From: JBOFBH01 sp051657715
Lineage (GTDB): Bacteria > Actinomycetota > Actinomycetes > Actinomycetales > Angustibacteraceae
DNA: 58,623 nucleotides
Assembly (NCBI GenBank): GCA_051657715.1
Contig: JBOFLF010000077.1
Span: forward strand, 1 to 58,623
Reading direction: 5' to 3'
This document shows positions 8,124 through 15,795 of this stretch, piece after piece. Every line of letters starts with the position of its first letter. Position 1 is the first letter of the stretch. A program made the position numbers and the translations under genes. Below the pieces are notes generated by a model. It did not search any database and was not told the origin of the DNA. It saw only the letters and a list, made by a program, of their open reading frames with translations.

Positions 8124-9404
8124 TCACCGACGCCGCCAACGGCCCGTCGGGTCGGGGCGGTCGACCACCGGCTCACTCTGGCCGGCCACCCGCAGCCGGC
8201 CAGAACGAGCGAGCCCGTGCAGCACCGCGGCTGGGTCTACATCGGCCGGATCGGCGTCGCGCAGCGAGCTGGTCGTGGCGGGCAGTCGATCCGCCAGCGC
8301 GGCCAATGCCCGCTTGGACAGCAGCACAGCGAGCAGTGGGCCGGCGTTATCACCCGGGTGAGTACGGTCCAGGTGGACGACGTCGACGCGTGGCCGGTGC
8401 TCACCGACTGATGCCGCGCCGTAGACGCCGACCTCCAAGTCCCGGCGCATCCGATCCAGGCCGGTCTGCCGCAGGGCGAAGCACCCTTCCACGACCACCA
8501 CCTGGTGCCAGCCCCGCCGGACCGCCCGCCGAGCCATCGTGGCCCACGACAGCGCCCGGCGCCCGGGGCCGACCAGTGAGCCATCTAGGAATCCGAACCG
8601 GCGTGCCGCCCGCCCGGCACCGTCCCGGTCCAGCTCGTCGCGGGCCGCGGTCCACCCGGCCCCGGTGTCCGGATCGGGGAACCAGTAGACGGCGTCCTGC
8701 CGGGCGAGCGGTGAGCGCCACTCCCGCTGCGCATCCGCCAGCGCCCGCTCGACGGTGGCCGGGGCGAGTCGTCGGGACAGCTCGCCGACGACGTCCGGCA
8801 CGGCGCCGCCCGTGTGCATCGCGCCCAGCAGCTGGTTGCGGGCGATGTCGCCGGGGCGGCCAGGGGGGCGCCGGGTCACCCGCCTGGTCTGCAGCCACGG
8901 AGGCCGCTGGACCGTCCATCCGGCGTGCCGCCAGCACGCCGCCAGCACCGCGTCGACCGCTCCGAACCCCCGCACGGCCGGTCGCGGCGGTTGCGCCCGG
9001 GCCACCCAGCAGTCCAGCGGGGCAGCGCCCGGCGTCGCCACCAGCTCCGCGGTGCCGCGCTCCACGTGGTCGAGGGCCTGGGCCAGCCCACCCGGCCGGA
9101 CCAGAGTCCCGGCCTCGATGACGGCCGCCACCGAGCCCGGGGCGGTCTCCGAGAGGACCTCGACCGACGCCCACCCGTCCACCTCGTCGTATCGCAGCAG
9201 CATCGCCTGGTGCCGGTGGGCGAGCTCGGCGACGACCGCCGTCTGCGGGCCACCCGGGACGTCGTCCACGACCATCAGGGTCGCCGTGCGCAGGATGTCG
9301 GGGTGATCGACCCGCAGGCCGTGCAGGGTGACCCCTAGCGCTTCGGCATCACCGCGGGACGGGACCGCCAGCACCGGATGGCCCCGGACGACGGCCCTCG
9401 CCAC
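8124..9404 (-). CDS. GT25-related two-domain protein, type B1 (metal motif lost)
   Basis: 426 residues from GTG 9404, four bases after the stop of the upstream surface-protein gene. An ATG at 9476 would overlap that gene by 68 nt, and the paralogue at 14201-15586 supports the shorter start. The N-terminal half (HPVLAVPSRGDAEAL ... VAAVIEAGTLV) resembles a GT2/GT-A half without DxD. The C-terminal half aligns by eye with the GT25-like proteins of this locus (SPLARQDAVYW; WATMARRAVRRGW; VVVVEGCFALR), but E306-G307-C308 replaces the E-D-D site. It also shares VRGF/VRGP and SGRLR blocks with type A. A catalytic role is doubtful; a partner or scaffold for the type A enzymes is a reasonable inference. 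Family not otherwise recognised. Confidence 0.7.
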   Translation of the reverse strand: MARAVVRGHPVLAVPSRGDAEALGVTLHGLRVDHPDILRTATLMVVDDVPGGPQTAVVAELAHRHQAMLLRYDEVDGWASVEVLSETAPGSVAAVIEAGTLVRPGGLAQALDHVERGTAELVATPGAAPLDCWVARAQPPRPAVRGFGAVDAVLAACWRHAGWTVQRPPWLQTRRVTRRPPGRPGDIARNQLLGAMHTGGAVPDVVGELSRRLAPATVERALADAQREWRSPLARQDAVYWFPDPDTGAGWTAARDELDRDGAGRAARRFGFLDGSLVGPGRRALSWATMARRAVRRGWHQVVVVEGCFALRQTGLDRMRRDLEVGVYGAASVGEHRPRVDVVHLDRTHPGDNAGPLLAVLLSKRALAALADRLPATTSSLRDADPADVDPAAVLHGLARSGRLRVAGQSEPVVDRPDPTGRWRRR

Positions 9405-9408
9405 CGGC

Positions 9409-10761
9409 TCAGCGCACCGCGCGCTGGCATCGGCCCGTGAGCACAGCGGCGATCCTCGTACCGATGAGACCGGCACCGATCAGACCGAGGCCGATGAGAC
9501 CGGCACCGATCAGACCGAGGCCGCCGAGCGGTCCGGGACCGGTGGCGGGCAGCTGATCAACGCCCGGTGAGCTGCCGCCAGCGGGTTGTGCCGCGTCGGT
9601 GCCGCCCACACCGGGAGCGGCACCGGTCGGGCCGTTGGTGTTGACCTGGGTCTGCACGCAGGTGGTGATCTCCACGTACCCGTCGATCTGGTCGTGGAGG
9701 CCGGTGATGGTGCCGAGGCTGGAGCCGCCGCCACCGCCGGACACCAACCCGGGAACCGGTGTGGAGGATCCGAGGACGCCCATGCCGCCACCGCCGCCAC
9801 CGCCGTACAACCCGCCGCCTCCGCCGCCTCCGCCGGTGGCCAGCTGGTGGCCAGGTGCCGAGGGGTCGTCGGCCGGCAGCCGTCCGCCGTCCCCACCACG
9901 ACCCAGCGCGCCTGGCTGACCAGGCATCTGCGGGTACCGATCCTCGGCGCCGGCCGGCACTGTCGGTGTTCCCGCCGTACCGCCCACGCTCGGTTGGCCG
10001 GCGGTTCCGGCGGTGAGCGTGCCCTCGACAGCCTGGGCCGGAACGGGTGGCCGGTTGACCTGGGTGCGGCCCTCGACTGCGACGCCCGCGAACGGCACCG
10101 TGCCCGCGTAGTCCACCCAGCCGAATGATGCTTGACCATCCGAGCCGGCGTCCCCGCCATCACCTACGAGGTCCGGCGGCGGCGGCGTCGGCACCCCCAA
10201 CTCGGTGTTGGACCAGGACATCGCGCCGGCGCCGCCACCGCCGGCAGCCACGAGTACCCGGTCGCCCGGCCTCGTGCCCCCGACTCGAATATCCGAGGCG
10301 CCGCCTCCGCCGCCCGGCCGCAGCGCCAGCTCGCTGTCCACCGGCTCGCCGCTGACGAGAAAGGGACCCGGTGCCGCCTCGCCACCGCCGTTGGCGCCAC
10401 CGTCGGGGCCGTCCGCGCCGCCGCCGACCACGACGGTGACGGTCTGCCCTGCCCGGACGTCCAGCGTCCCGGTCACCACGGCGCCCTGGCCACCGCCGGT
10501 TGCGGGTTCCGCCGTCCACGCTGGGGTCGGCACGTCGGGATAGCTGCCGGACACGGCGTCCGCACCACGACCACCGGCGAGGGTGGCGCGGACCTCTTGT
10601 GTCCCAGGCGGCGCCGTCCACGCGACAAGCCCGGCGCTGGGGTCGCCGAACCGAGCGGTCCGGCATTCCGGATCCGCGGCCGTTGCCGGGCCAGCGGGTC
10701 CGGCCAGCGGTGCCGTGGCCCCAATGGCGACCAGAGCGATACCTCCTCGAGTGGCTCGCAC
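9409..10761 (-). CDS. Secreted glycine-rich LPATG-anchored surface protein, S2
   Basis: 450 residues from GTG 10761. It has a signal peptide ending near GPATAA, then DPECRTARFGDPSAGLVAWTAPPGTQEV, a Gly-rich body (GGGGGASDIRVGG, AAGGGGAGAM, GGGGGGGGLYGGGGGGG), the shared LHDQIDGYVEITTCV block, a Pro/Gly linker, LPATG at about 404-408, an unusually long GLIGAGLIGLG-type hydrophobic helix and a basic tail. The paired cysteines near the two ends of the body are conserved in all three paralogues and could form a disulfide. It starts 6 nt after the stop of S3 and ends 4 nt before B1, so S3-S2-B1 look like one transcription unit. The repeated helix is encoded by a perfect 30-bp duplication. Confidence 0.85.
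   Translation of the reverse strand: MRATRGGIALVAIGATAPLAGPAGPATAADPECRTARFGDPSAGLVAWTAPPGTQEVRATLAGGRGADAVSGSYPDVPTPAWTAEPATGGGQGAVVTGTLDVRAGQTVTVVVGGGADGPDGGANGGGEAAPGPFLVSGEPVDSELALRPGGGGGASDIRVGGTRPGDRVLVAAGGGGAGAMSWSNTELGVPTPPPPDLVGDGGDAGSDGQASFGWVDYAGTVPFAGVAVEGRTQVNRPPVPAQAVEGTLTAGTAGQPSVGGTAGTPTVPAGAEDRYPQMPGQPGALGRGGDGGRLPADDPSAPGHQLATGGGGGGGGLYGGGGGGGMGVLGSSTPVPGLVSGGGGGSSLGTITGLHDQIDGYVEITTCVQTQVNTNGPTGAAPGVGGTDAAQPAGGSSPGVDQLPATGPGPLGGLGLIGAGLIGLGLIGAGLIGTRIAAVLTGRCQRAVR
9461..9520. repeat. Perfect 30-bp tandem duplication inside S2 anchor helix
   Basis: Two identical 30-bp units, 9461-9490 and 9491-9520, each starting CCGATGAGACCGGCACCGAT on the + strand. Being a multiple of three, it adds ten residues of GLIGAGLIGL-type sequence to the C-terminal membrane helix of the LPATG protein without changing frame. 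The exact identity suggests a recent duplication. Confidence 0.9.
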
Positions 10762-10767
10762 GATCGG

Positions 10768-12126
10768 CTACCGCTCCCTTCGGTGACGAGCAGCGCGGGC
10801 CAACGCGCCACCGAGGACGACCAATCCGGCACCGAGCGCCACCAGCAGTGGCAGGGGCGCTGGCCCGGTAGCTGGCAAGCCGTCCGACTGCTGACCTGCC
10901 TTCAGCGTCGGGTCGCCACTGGCGCTGGCGCCACCACCCCCTGGTCCGGCGCCGGGACTGGGTGCTGGACTGGTCGGCGGTGCGGTGGATGCCGCCGCCC
11001 GTACGCACGCGACGATCTCGACGTACCCGTCGATGGTGGCGTTGAGACCGGTGACGGTGCCCAGACTTGACCCACCGGCCCCGCCGGACACCACGGTGGG
11101 GATCGGCTCGGAGGAGCCGACGGAGCCGATCCCCGCACCGCCGCCGCCGCCGTGCACGCCGCCTCCACCGCCGCCGCCGGCGGTCGCGACGAGGATCAGA
11201 TCCGACGGATCCAGTGTCCGGCCACCCGAACCGCCCTGGCCGAGCGACCCGGCGCCACCGGTCGAGCGCGGATAGAAGGGACTCGTCGCCGGGGGCAGCA
11301 CGTGATCGCCACCGGCACCGCCGACGTTCGCCGAACCGGCCACCCCTGGAGTGATCGACCCGATCTCCTCGAGGAAGTTTCCGTTGGTCACTCTGGTGCG
11401 CCCGGCCACCGGGATCCCGGGGTCGGCCACCGGATCGCCGGGGTCGTAGCCGATCCTGCCCTGTGAGACCCCACCATCCTGGCCGGCATCGCCGCCCTCA
11501 CCGAGCAGGTCGGGAGGCGCGGCCGGGATCGGCGCCCCGCCGGTGCGCTCTGTCGAGGGCCAGGTGACCGCGCCGGCGCCGCCGCCTCCAGCCGCCACCA
11601 CAATCCGGTCCGCCAAGTCGGAGCCGCCGCGGCGGACGTCCGACGCCCCGCCTCCTCCTCCAACCGTCATCGGCGGCTCGCCGCCGTCGCCAGGGACCGT
11701 GAACGGACCGGTGGCCGCGTCACCCCCGCCATTGCTCCCACCGTCAGGTCCGTCCGCGCCGCCGCCGACCGTGACCAACAGCGTGTCGCCCTCCGCGGCG
11801 GCGAAGACGTCGGTCACCACGGCCCCGCGACCGCCGCCGGCCGGCGTCCGCGGATCGAACTCGTCGATCACCATCGTTTGGAGCGTCTCCACCGCAGTGG
11901 CATCGCCACCTCTACCACCGGCCGCGGTGATCCGGACTTCTTCGGTGCCGGCGGGAGCTGTCCACTCGACCAAGCCGGCACCCGGGTCGTCGAAGCGTTG
12001 CGGGCTGCCGCAGTCCAGGTTGGCGGCGATCGCTGGGGTTGCCGCCACGAGCGGTGTCGTGGCCGTCACGGCACCAACCGCGACAGGGATCCATTTCGGT
12101 AACTTCAAGCGACTGCTCTGTGGCAT
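10768..12126 (-). CDS. Secreted glycine-rich LPATG-anchored surface protein, S3
   Basis: 452 residues from ATG 12126, with AAGGTG seven bases upstream as a good ribosome-binding site. Signal peptide (WIPVAVGAVTATTPLVAA, cut near AIAA), NLDCGSPQRFDDPGAGLVEWTAPAGTEEV, Gly-rich body (GGGGGASDVRRGG, AAGGGGAGAV, GGGGGGGVHGGGGGAG), LNATIDGYVEIVACV, a Pro/Gly/Ser linker, LPATG at about 417-421, a hydrophobic helix, and RAARHRRER. It is the first gene of the S3-S2-B1 run, and the 418-bp gap before the divergent gene at 12545 must hold its promoter. It is closest by eye to S1 in the opening block and to both paralogues in the closing block. The surface anchor is well supported; the function is unknown. 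Confidence 0.86.
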   Translation of the reverse strand: MPQSSRLKLPKWIPVAVGAVTATTPLVAATPAIAANLDCGSPQRFDDPGAGLVEWTAPAGTEEVRITAAGGRGGDATAVETLQTMVIDEFDPRTPAGGGRGAVVTDVFAAAEGDTLLVTVGGGADGPDGGSNGGGDAATGPFTVPGDGGEPPMTVGGGGGASDVRRGGSDLADRIVVAAGGGGAGAVTWPSTERTGGAPIPAAPPDLLGEGGDAGQDGGVSQGRIGYDPGDPVADPGIPVAGRTRVTNGNFLEEIGSITPGVAGSANVGGAGGDHVLPPATSPFYPRSTGGAGSLGQGGSGGRTLDPSDLILVATAGGGGGGGVHGGGGGAGIGSVGSSEPIPTVVSGGAGGSSLGTVTGLNATIDGYVEIVACVRAAASTAPPTSPAPSPGAGPGGGGASASGDPTLKAGQQSDGLPATGPAPLPLLVALGAGLVVLGGALARAARHRRER

Positions 12127-12544
12127 TGAGTCACCTTAACAAGGGAGAAGGCCCTCCCGTCCTGTCCTCTTCGTCCTGCTGCTGTACGGATAGGCCGGCG
12201 GTGGTCCACTTCCCCGCCGGTGGTCTCGACGTCCAGCGACCATGAGCCAACCCGGGGAAGGTCGGGTGGGAAGCGAGGAGGGGCCGTGGCGGGTGCCAGA
12301 GCGGTGCGGGGGAGCTGCGCATGCCTCCGGCGCAGGCTCTGCGGTCCGCGACCACGGGCGGCGCGATCGCGTTGCGGCGCAGCGACATCGGCCGGACCAG
12401 CATTGACGCCTGAGCCGACCTGGTCGTGCTGGACGCGCCGCCCGTACCCACGTCGCCCACCGACCCGGCGTCCTGGTGGCGCGGATCCTCGACTGGCCAC
12501 CGCAGCCGCCCCCGACGGCGGGTTGGGCCTGGCACCCTGGAGGC
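12127..12544. other. 418-bp divergent intergenic region between S3 and A2
   Basis: It separates the leftward surface-protein operon from the rightward GT25-like gene, so it should contain both promoters. I see the S3 ribosome-binding site (12133-12138, - strand), a small open frame at 12321-12413, and CTGGCACCCTG ending just before the 12545 start. No clear -35/-10 pair, terminator or conserved protein remnant is visible. Confidence 0.6.
12321..12413 (+). CDS. Possible 30-residue small ORF with strong Shine-Dalgarno
   Basis: ATG preceded by GGGGGAG with 6-nt spacing, encoding MPPAQALRSATTGGAIALRR and ten more residues to a TGA. The ribosome-binding site is better than that of most genes nearby, but the frame is short, has no recognisable family, and also reads open upstream of the ATG. 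It could be a leader peptide for the GT25-like gene at 12545, a remnant of a longer gene, or chance. Low confidence. Confidence 0.2.
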   Translation: MPPAQALRSATTGGAIALRRSDIGRTSIDA

Positions 12545-14143
12545 ATGCCCAGCCCGGTGGCCGTCGCGGTCTGCGGTACGGACGTCGGCCACCTGGTCGC
12601 CTCCTGGCGAGCGATCAGCGCCCGACGGGACTGGTGCGGCTGGACCGGCGAGGATCTCCCGCTTGCCCTGGTCACCGGGCGCGACCAGTACGCGGCCGTC
12701 ACCGGCCTGTGCCCCCAGGCTCAGGTTGTGGTGACGGGGCAGACTGGGTGGCCGGCCATCACCACCGTGGCTCAGTCATGGGCCGGTGATCGTCCGCTGG
12801 TCGCTGTCCGCGCGGGCGCGCTGCCGGACCTGACCCCGCAGTTCCGTTCGACCGCAACGGGTTTGAACCAGATTACGGTCGGGTGCCCGGACGGGCCCGG
12901 CACGGTCGATCTGATGCTGCTGCCGCCGGGACGTCGCCTGCATCTCAATGCCCGGACCCGCGGTTGCCTCTCGGAGCAAGACGTGGCCGAGGTGCTGGCG
13001 GCTTCGGGCGCGAACACGAACCTCCACTCGGGTCTGCGCTACAGCAGGTTCGCCGTCCGGGGTCCGGCGTTCGCCACCACCGACTGGGTGGCTCGAGTGC
13101 GCAACTCTGTCGTGCGCGACCCGCGGGCGACCGTCGCGGACGACTTCGCTGAGGTGGCAGCTCGAGCGCGGCGGGAACGCGAGTCCCCGTTCTGGTACTA
13201 CGACGCGATCATCGCGATCGACCGCGCCGCCGGCGCCGATGGCGTGACCAGCCGGCTCGGCGACAATCCCGGCACCTTCGACAGCACCGGTCATGCCGAC
13301 CGGACGGACGGGCACCCCGAGCCCTGGCTCGCCGTCGCCCACCGTGCCGCCGCGCTGGGGTTCGCCGAGCGGCTGGAGTGGTTCTCGTCCGCCGACCATC
13401 TCGGATACCCGGCGGCGACCGCGTACCCGGCGGCGACCGTTCGCCCGGCGGCTTCCGGACACCCGGCGGCTTCTTCGTATCCGGCGGCGATCGACCACCC
13501 GGCAGCGGCCGCTGCCATCGGGTACCGCCACGTGGTGCAGGACGCCTCGCGCCGCGGCCTGGCCACCGTGCTGGTGCTGAGCGACGACGTGGTGTTCCGG
13601 CGTGGCACCCGGGCGATCCTCACCGAGGTCAACGGCTCACTCGCGCAGCTGGACAGCGGCCCGCGGGCCGACTGGGGCTCGAACCCGGACCAGGTCTCCA
13701 AGCCGGTGGCGACCCCGACAGCGTCGGGTGACCGGGCATCGGGTGGTCGGGCATCGGGTGGTGGTCCGGCGCCGGGTGATCGGACGGTGTGGGACGTGTG
13801 CTGCCTGGGCGGCGACGTCCCCGATCTCGGTGACGACGTGCTGCCGGCTGTTCCCGGTCACCCCCGGCTGCGGCGCATCGACCGGGCCATCACCAGTGTT
13901 CCCGCTCAGGTCGTCCGCGCTTCGGCATTCGAGCTGCTGCTCGACGAGCTCCCGCGCACCGTCGCGGATGCCGAGCAGTGGTGCGAGCGGTGGACGGACA
14001 TCGATCGATACCTGTCCGAACAGTTCCAGTCCGGTCGGCTGCACGGGCTGGTGATCTGGCCCCGGGTGGCTGCTCGGAGCCAGCGCCTGACCTCTGGCGA
14101 CGAGCCCATGCACCCGGACGAGCTGGCAGCCTTCGTCGTCTGA
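12545..14143 (+). CDS. Two-domain GT25-like protein, type A2 (SDD variant, repeat-expanded)
   Basis: 532 residues from ATG 12545, chosen because it aligns with the start of the paralogue at 5268. A longer frame to 12476 lacks similarity. N-terminal block PSPVAVAVCGTDVGHL; middle block RFAVRGPAFATTDWVARVRNSV; ESPFWYYDAIIAIDRA; then VLVLSDDVVFRRGTR, with S346-D347-D348 where the paralogue has E-D-D; and AQVVRASAFELLLDELPRTV near the end. The GT25 SH motif of the paralogue (ALSHRAVVEDA) is here AAIGYRHVVQDA. Between them sits a six-fold xxPAAx repeat (residues 287-322), and a second low-complexity insert (GDRASGGRASGGG) follows. It is a diverged, possibly altered-specificity or weakened glycosyltransferase. 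It converges on B2. Confidence 0.7.
   Translation: MPSPVAVAVCGTDVGHLVASWRAISARRDWCGWTGEDLPLALVTGRDQYAAVTGLCPQAQVVVTGQTGWPAITTVAQSWAGDRPLVAVRAGALPDLTPQFRSTATGLNQITVGCPDGPGTVDLMLLPPGRRLHLNARTRGCLSEQDVAEVLAASGANTNLHSGLRYSRFAVRGPAFATTDWVARVRNSVVRDPRATVADDFAEVAARARRERESPFWYYDAIIAIDRAAGADGVTSRLGDNPGTFDSTGHADRTDGHPEPWLAVAHRAAALGFAERLEWFSSADHLGYPAATAYPAATVRPAASGHPAASSYPAAIDHPAAAAAIGYRHVVQDASRRGLATVLVLSDDVVFRRGTRAILTEVNGSLAQLDSGPRADWGSNPDQVSKPVATPTASGDRASGGRASGGGPAPGDRTVWDVCCLGGDVPDLGDDVLPAVPGHPRLRRIDRAITSVPAQVVRASAFELLLDELPRTVADAEQWCERWTDIDRYLSEQFQSGRLHGLVIWPRVAARSQRLTSGDEPMHPDELAAFVV
13403..13510. repeat. Six degenerate 18-bp tandem units in A2
   Basis: Units of 18 bp at 13403, 13421, 13439, 13457, 13475 and 13493, built on CCCGGCGGC. 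They encode G/A/V/S/D-Y/R/H-P-A-A-T/S/I/A six times. They expand the spot where the paralogue A1 has only GYPTAG, directly in front of the GT25-like helix, so a surface loop is the likely product. Confidence 0.85.
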
Positions 14144-14200
14144 GTCGAGCCTGCTCGTCCAGCGCCGGGCCTGGTGTGCGCGGGCTAGCCGCGGGGGCCG

Positions 14201-15586
14201 CTAGTCCGCGCCGCGGAGCCAGAGCCCGGTAGGTGTCGGACGGTCCACGGCTGGTTCGGTCTGCCCGACTGACCGCAACCGCCCGGCGTGGGTCAGCTCG
14301 TCCAGCACGGCGCCCGGGTCGGTCTGGTGGTCCTCGGCGTCCGGGCGGGGGCCGGGGGTGTCAGGCAGCCGCACGGCGAGCTCCGCCAGTGCTCGCTCGG
14401 ACAACAGCACTGCCAAGGCCGAGTAGGCGACGTCGACTGGTCGGGTTCGGTCGAGGTGCACGACGTCTGGTCCTGGTGCCACCGGTGCGATCAGTCCGCC
14501 ACGTCCCGGTGGTCCGGTGCCGCGCCCAGGTGGTTCCGTGCCGCGCCCAGGCGATCCGGTGCGTCGTCGCCGCAAGCCGATCAGCTCGGCGCCGTGGCCG
14601 CCCGCGTCCAGGTCGCGGCGCATCCGGTCCAGACCCGCCGGGCGCACGGCGAAGCATCCTTCGATGACGACGACCTGTCGCCACCCCCGCTGCACCGCGC
14701 GGCGCGCCATCGTGGCCCAGGCCCCCGTGCGCCGGCTGGCGTCGCCGTGGGTGCCCTGGTCGGGGGCGGTGCACCGGCGGACCACCCGGCCGGCGCCGTC
14801 CCGGGCCAGCTCGGCACGGGCCGCTGACCACCCGACTCCCGCACCGTCTGGCTCGGGCAGCCAGTACACGGCGTCCTGGCGGGCCAGTGGCGACCGCCGC
14901 TCCGCCTGGACGTCGGCCAGGGCTTGCTCGGCCGTGGTCGGGGTCAGCTGCCGGGCCAGCTCACGTCGGACGTCGTCGACTGGACGCCCGGTGTGGATCG
15001 CCGTGAGCAGGTGGTTGCGTCCAGAGTCCTCCGGGCGGGCCGGGGGGCGATCGATGGCGCGGCGCACCAACATCCAGCTTGGTCGCTGCACCGACCACCC
15101 GGCGTGTTCCCAGCAACCGGTGAGTGCCTCGTCCACGGCACCGAAACCGCGCAGCGCCGGGCGCGGGGGCAGCGCCCGGCTGACGAAGCAGTCCAAGGGG
15201 GCTGCTCCGGTGCTCGCCACGACGTCCGGGGCTCCCGCGACGCGCGACACCTGGCCGATCGCCCGGACCAGCGCTCCAGGCTGCACGAGCGCTCCGGCCT
15301 CCACGATCGCGATCACCGCCTCGGCTGCCGTCTCGAAGATGGCCTCAACGCTCGGCCAGCCATCCACCTCGTCGTATCGCAGCGGGACGGCGCCATACCG
15401 GCGAGTGACCTCGTCGATGGCCGCTGCCTGCCGAGCGCCCGGCTGGTCGTCCAGCACGACCAAAGTGGCGGTGCGCAACGCGTCGGCCTGGTCCATCCGT
15501 AGGCCGTGCAGGGTGATCGCCAGCGCCTCGGCGTTCCCGCGTGCTGGGACGGCGATCACGGGCCGTCCGGCGGCCAGGATGGGCAC
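14201..15586 (-). CDS. GT25-related two-domain protein, type B2 (metal motif lost)
   Basis: 461 residues from GTG 15586, which has GGAG seven bases upstream. An ATG at 15625 adds 13 residues without a ribosome-binding site. Clear paralogue of 8124-9404: RPVIAVPARGNAEALAITLH, LRYDEVDGWPSVEAIFET, IVEAGALVQPGALVRAI, RSPLARQDAVYWLPEPDG, WATMARRAVQRGW and VVVIEGCFAVR. E309-G310-C311 replaces the GT25-type E-D-D. A 21-bp repeat encodes an extra GSPGRGTEPPGRGTGPPGRG loop after the helix following the motif. An inverted repeat lies about 40-65 nt upstream. It converges on A2 with a 57-nt gap. The superfamily link is by-eye inference, and catalysis is unlikely without the acidic pair. Confidence 0.7.
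   Translation of the reverse strand: MPILAAGRPVIAVPARGNAEALAITLHGLRMDQADALRTATLVVLDDQPGARQAAAIDEVTRRYGAVPLRYDEVDGWPSVEAIFETAAEAVIAIVEAGALVQPGALVRAIGQVSRVAGAPDVVASTGAAPLDCFVSRALPPRPALRGFGAVDEALTGCWEHAGWSVQRPSWMLVRRAIDRPPARPEDSGRNHLLTAIHTGRPVDDVRRELARQLTPTTAEQALADVQAERRSPLARQDAVYWLPEPDGAGVGWSAARAELARDGAGRVVRRCTAPDQGTHGDASRRTGAWATMARRAVQRGWRQVVVIEGCFAVRPAGLDRMRRDLDAGGHGAELIGLRRRRTGSPGRGTEPPGRGTGPPGRGGLIAPVAPGPDVVHLDRTRPVDVAYSALAVLLSERALAELAVRLPDTPGPRPDAEDHQTDPGAVLDELTHAGRLRSVGQTEPAVDRPTPTGLWLRGAD
14505..14566. repeat. Three 21-bp-type tandem units in B2
   Basis: Units at 14505-14525, 14526-14546 and 14547-14566 (last one shortened), sharing CCGGTGCCGCGC-type cores. On the - strand they encode GSPGRGT/EPPGRGT/GPPGRGG. 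The loop is absent from the B1 paralogue, so it arose after the two split. Confidence 0.8.
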
Positions 15587-15626
15587 AGCGTTTCTCCAAC
15601 GACAGGGGGCGGCCCAGCTGATCACA

Positions 15627-15650
15627 TTGAGCGATTGGAAAATGACTCAA
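15627..15650. promoter_or_regulatory. Inverted repeat TTGAG-N14-CTCAA upstream of B2
   Basis: TTGAG at 15627-15631 and CTCAA at 15646-15650 form an inverted repeat in an AT-richer patch 41-64 nt upstream of the GTG at 15586. The half-sites resemble those of a HAIR element, but the spacer is 14 rather than 7. A regulator-binding site is possible; the protein is unknown. Confidence 0.35.
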
Positions 15651-15795
15651 AGTGAGACTTTAGCAGTGGGGTAACCGCACGGACGTGGAGATGGCTGAGT
15701 CGGTCTGGTGGTCGTGATACGTGGGGTGAGCTGCACTGGAGGTCCCGGTGCGGAATCTTCGCGTGAGCGCCTCGGCGTGACGGCCTGGCACCAGG

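Noticed and set aside
9405..9476. ATG 9476 as the start of B1
   Set aside because: It overlaps the S2 gene by 68 nt and adds residues that do not align with B2. GTG 9404 lies 4 nt after the S2 stop and matches the paralogue.
15587..15625. ATG 15625 as the start of B2
   Set aside because: No ribosome-binding site, whereas GTG 15586 has GGAG at good spacing.
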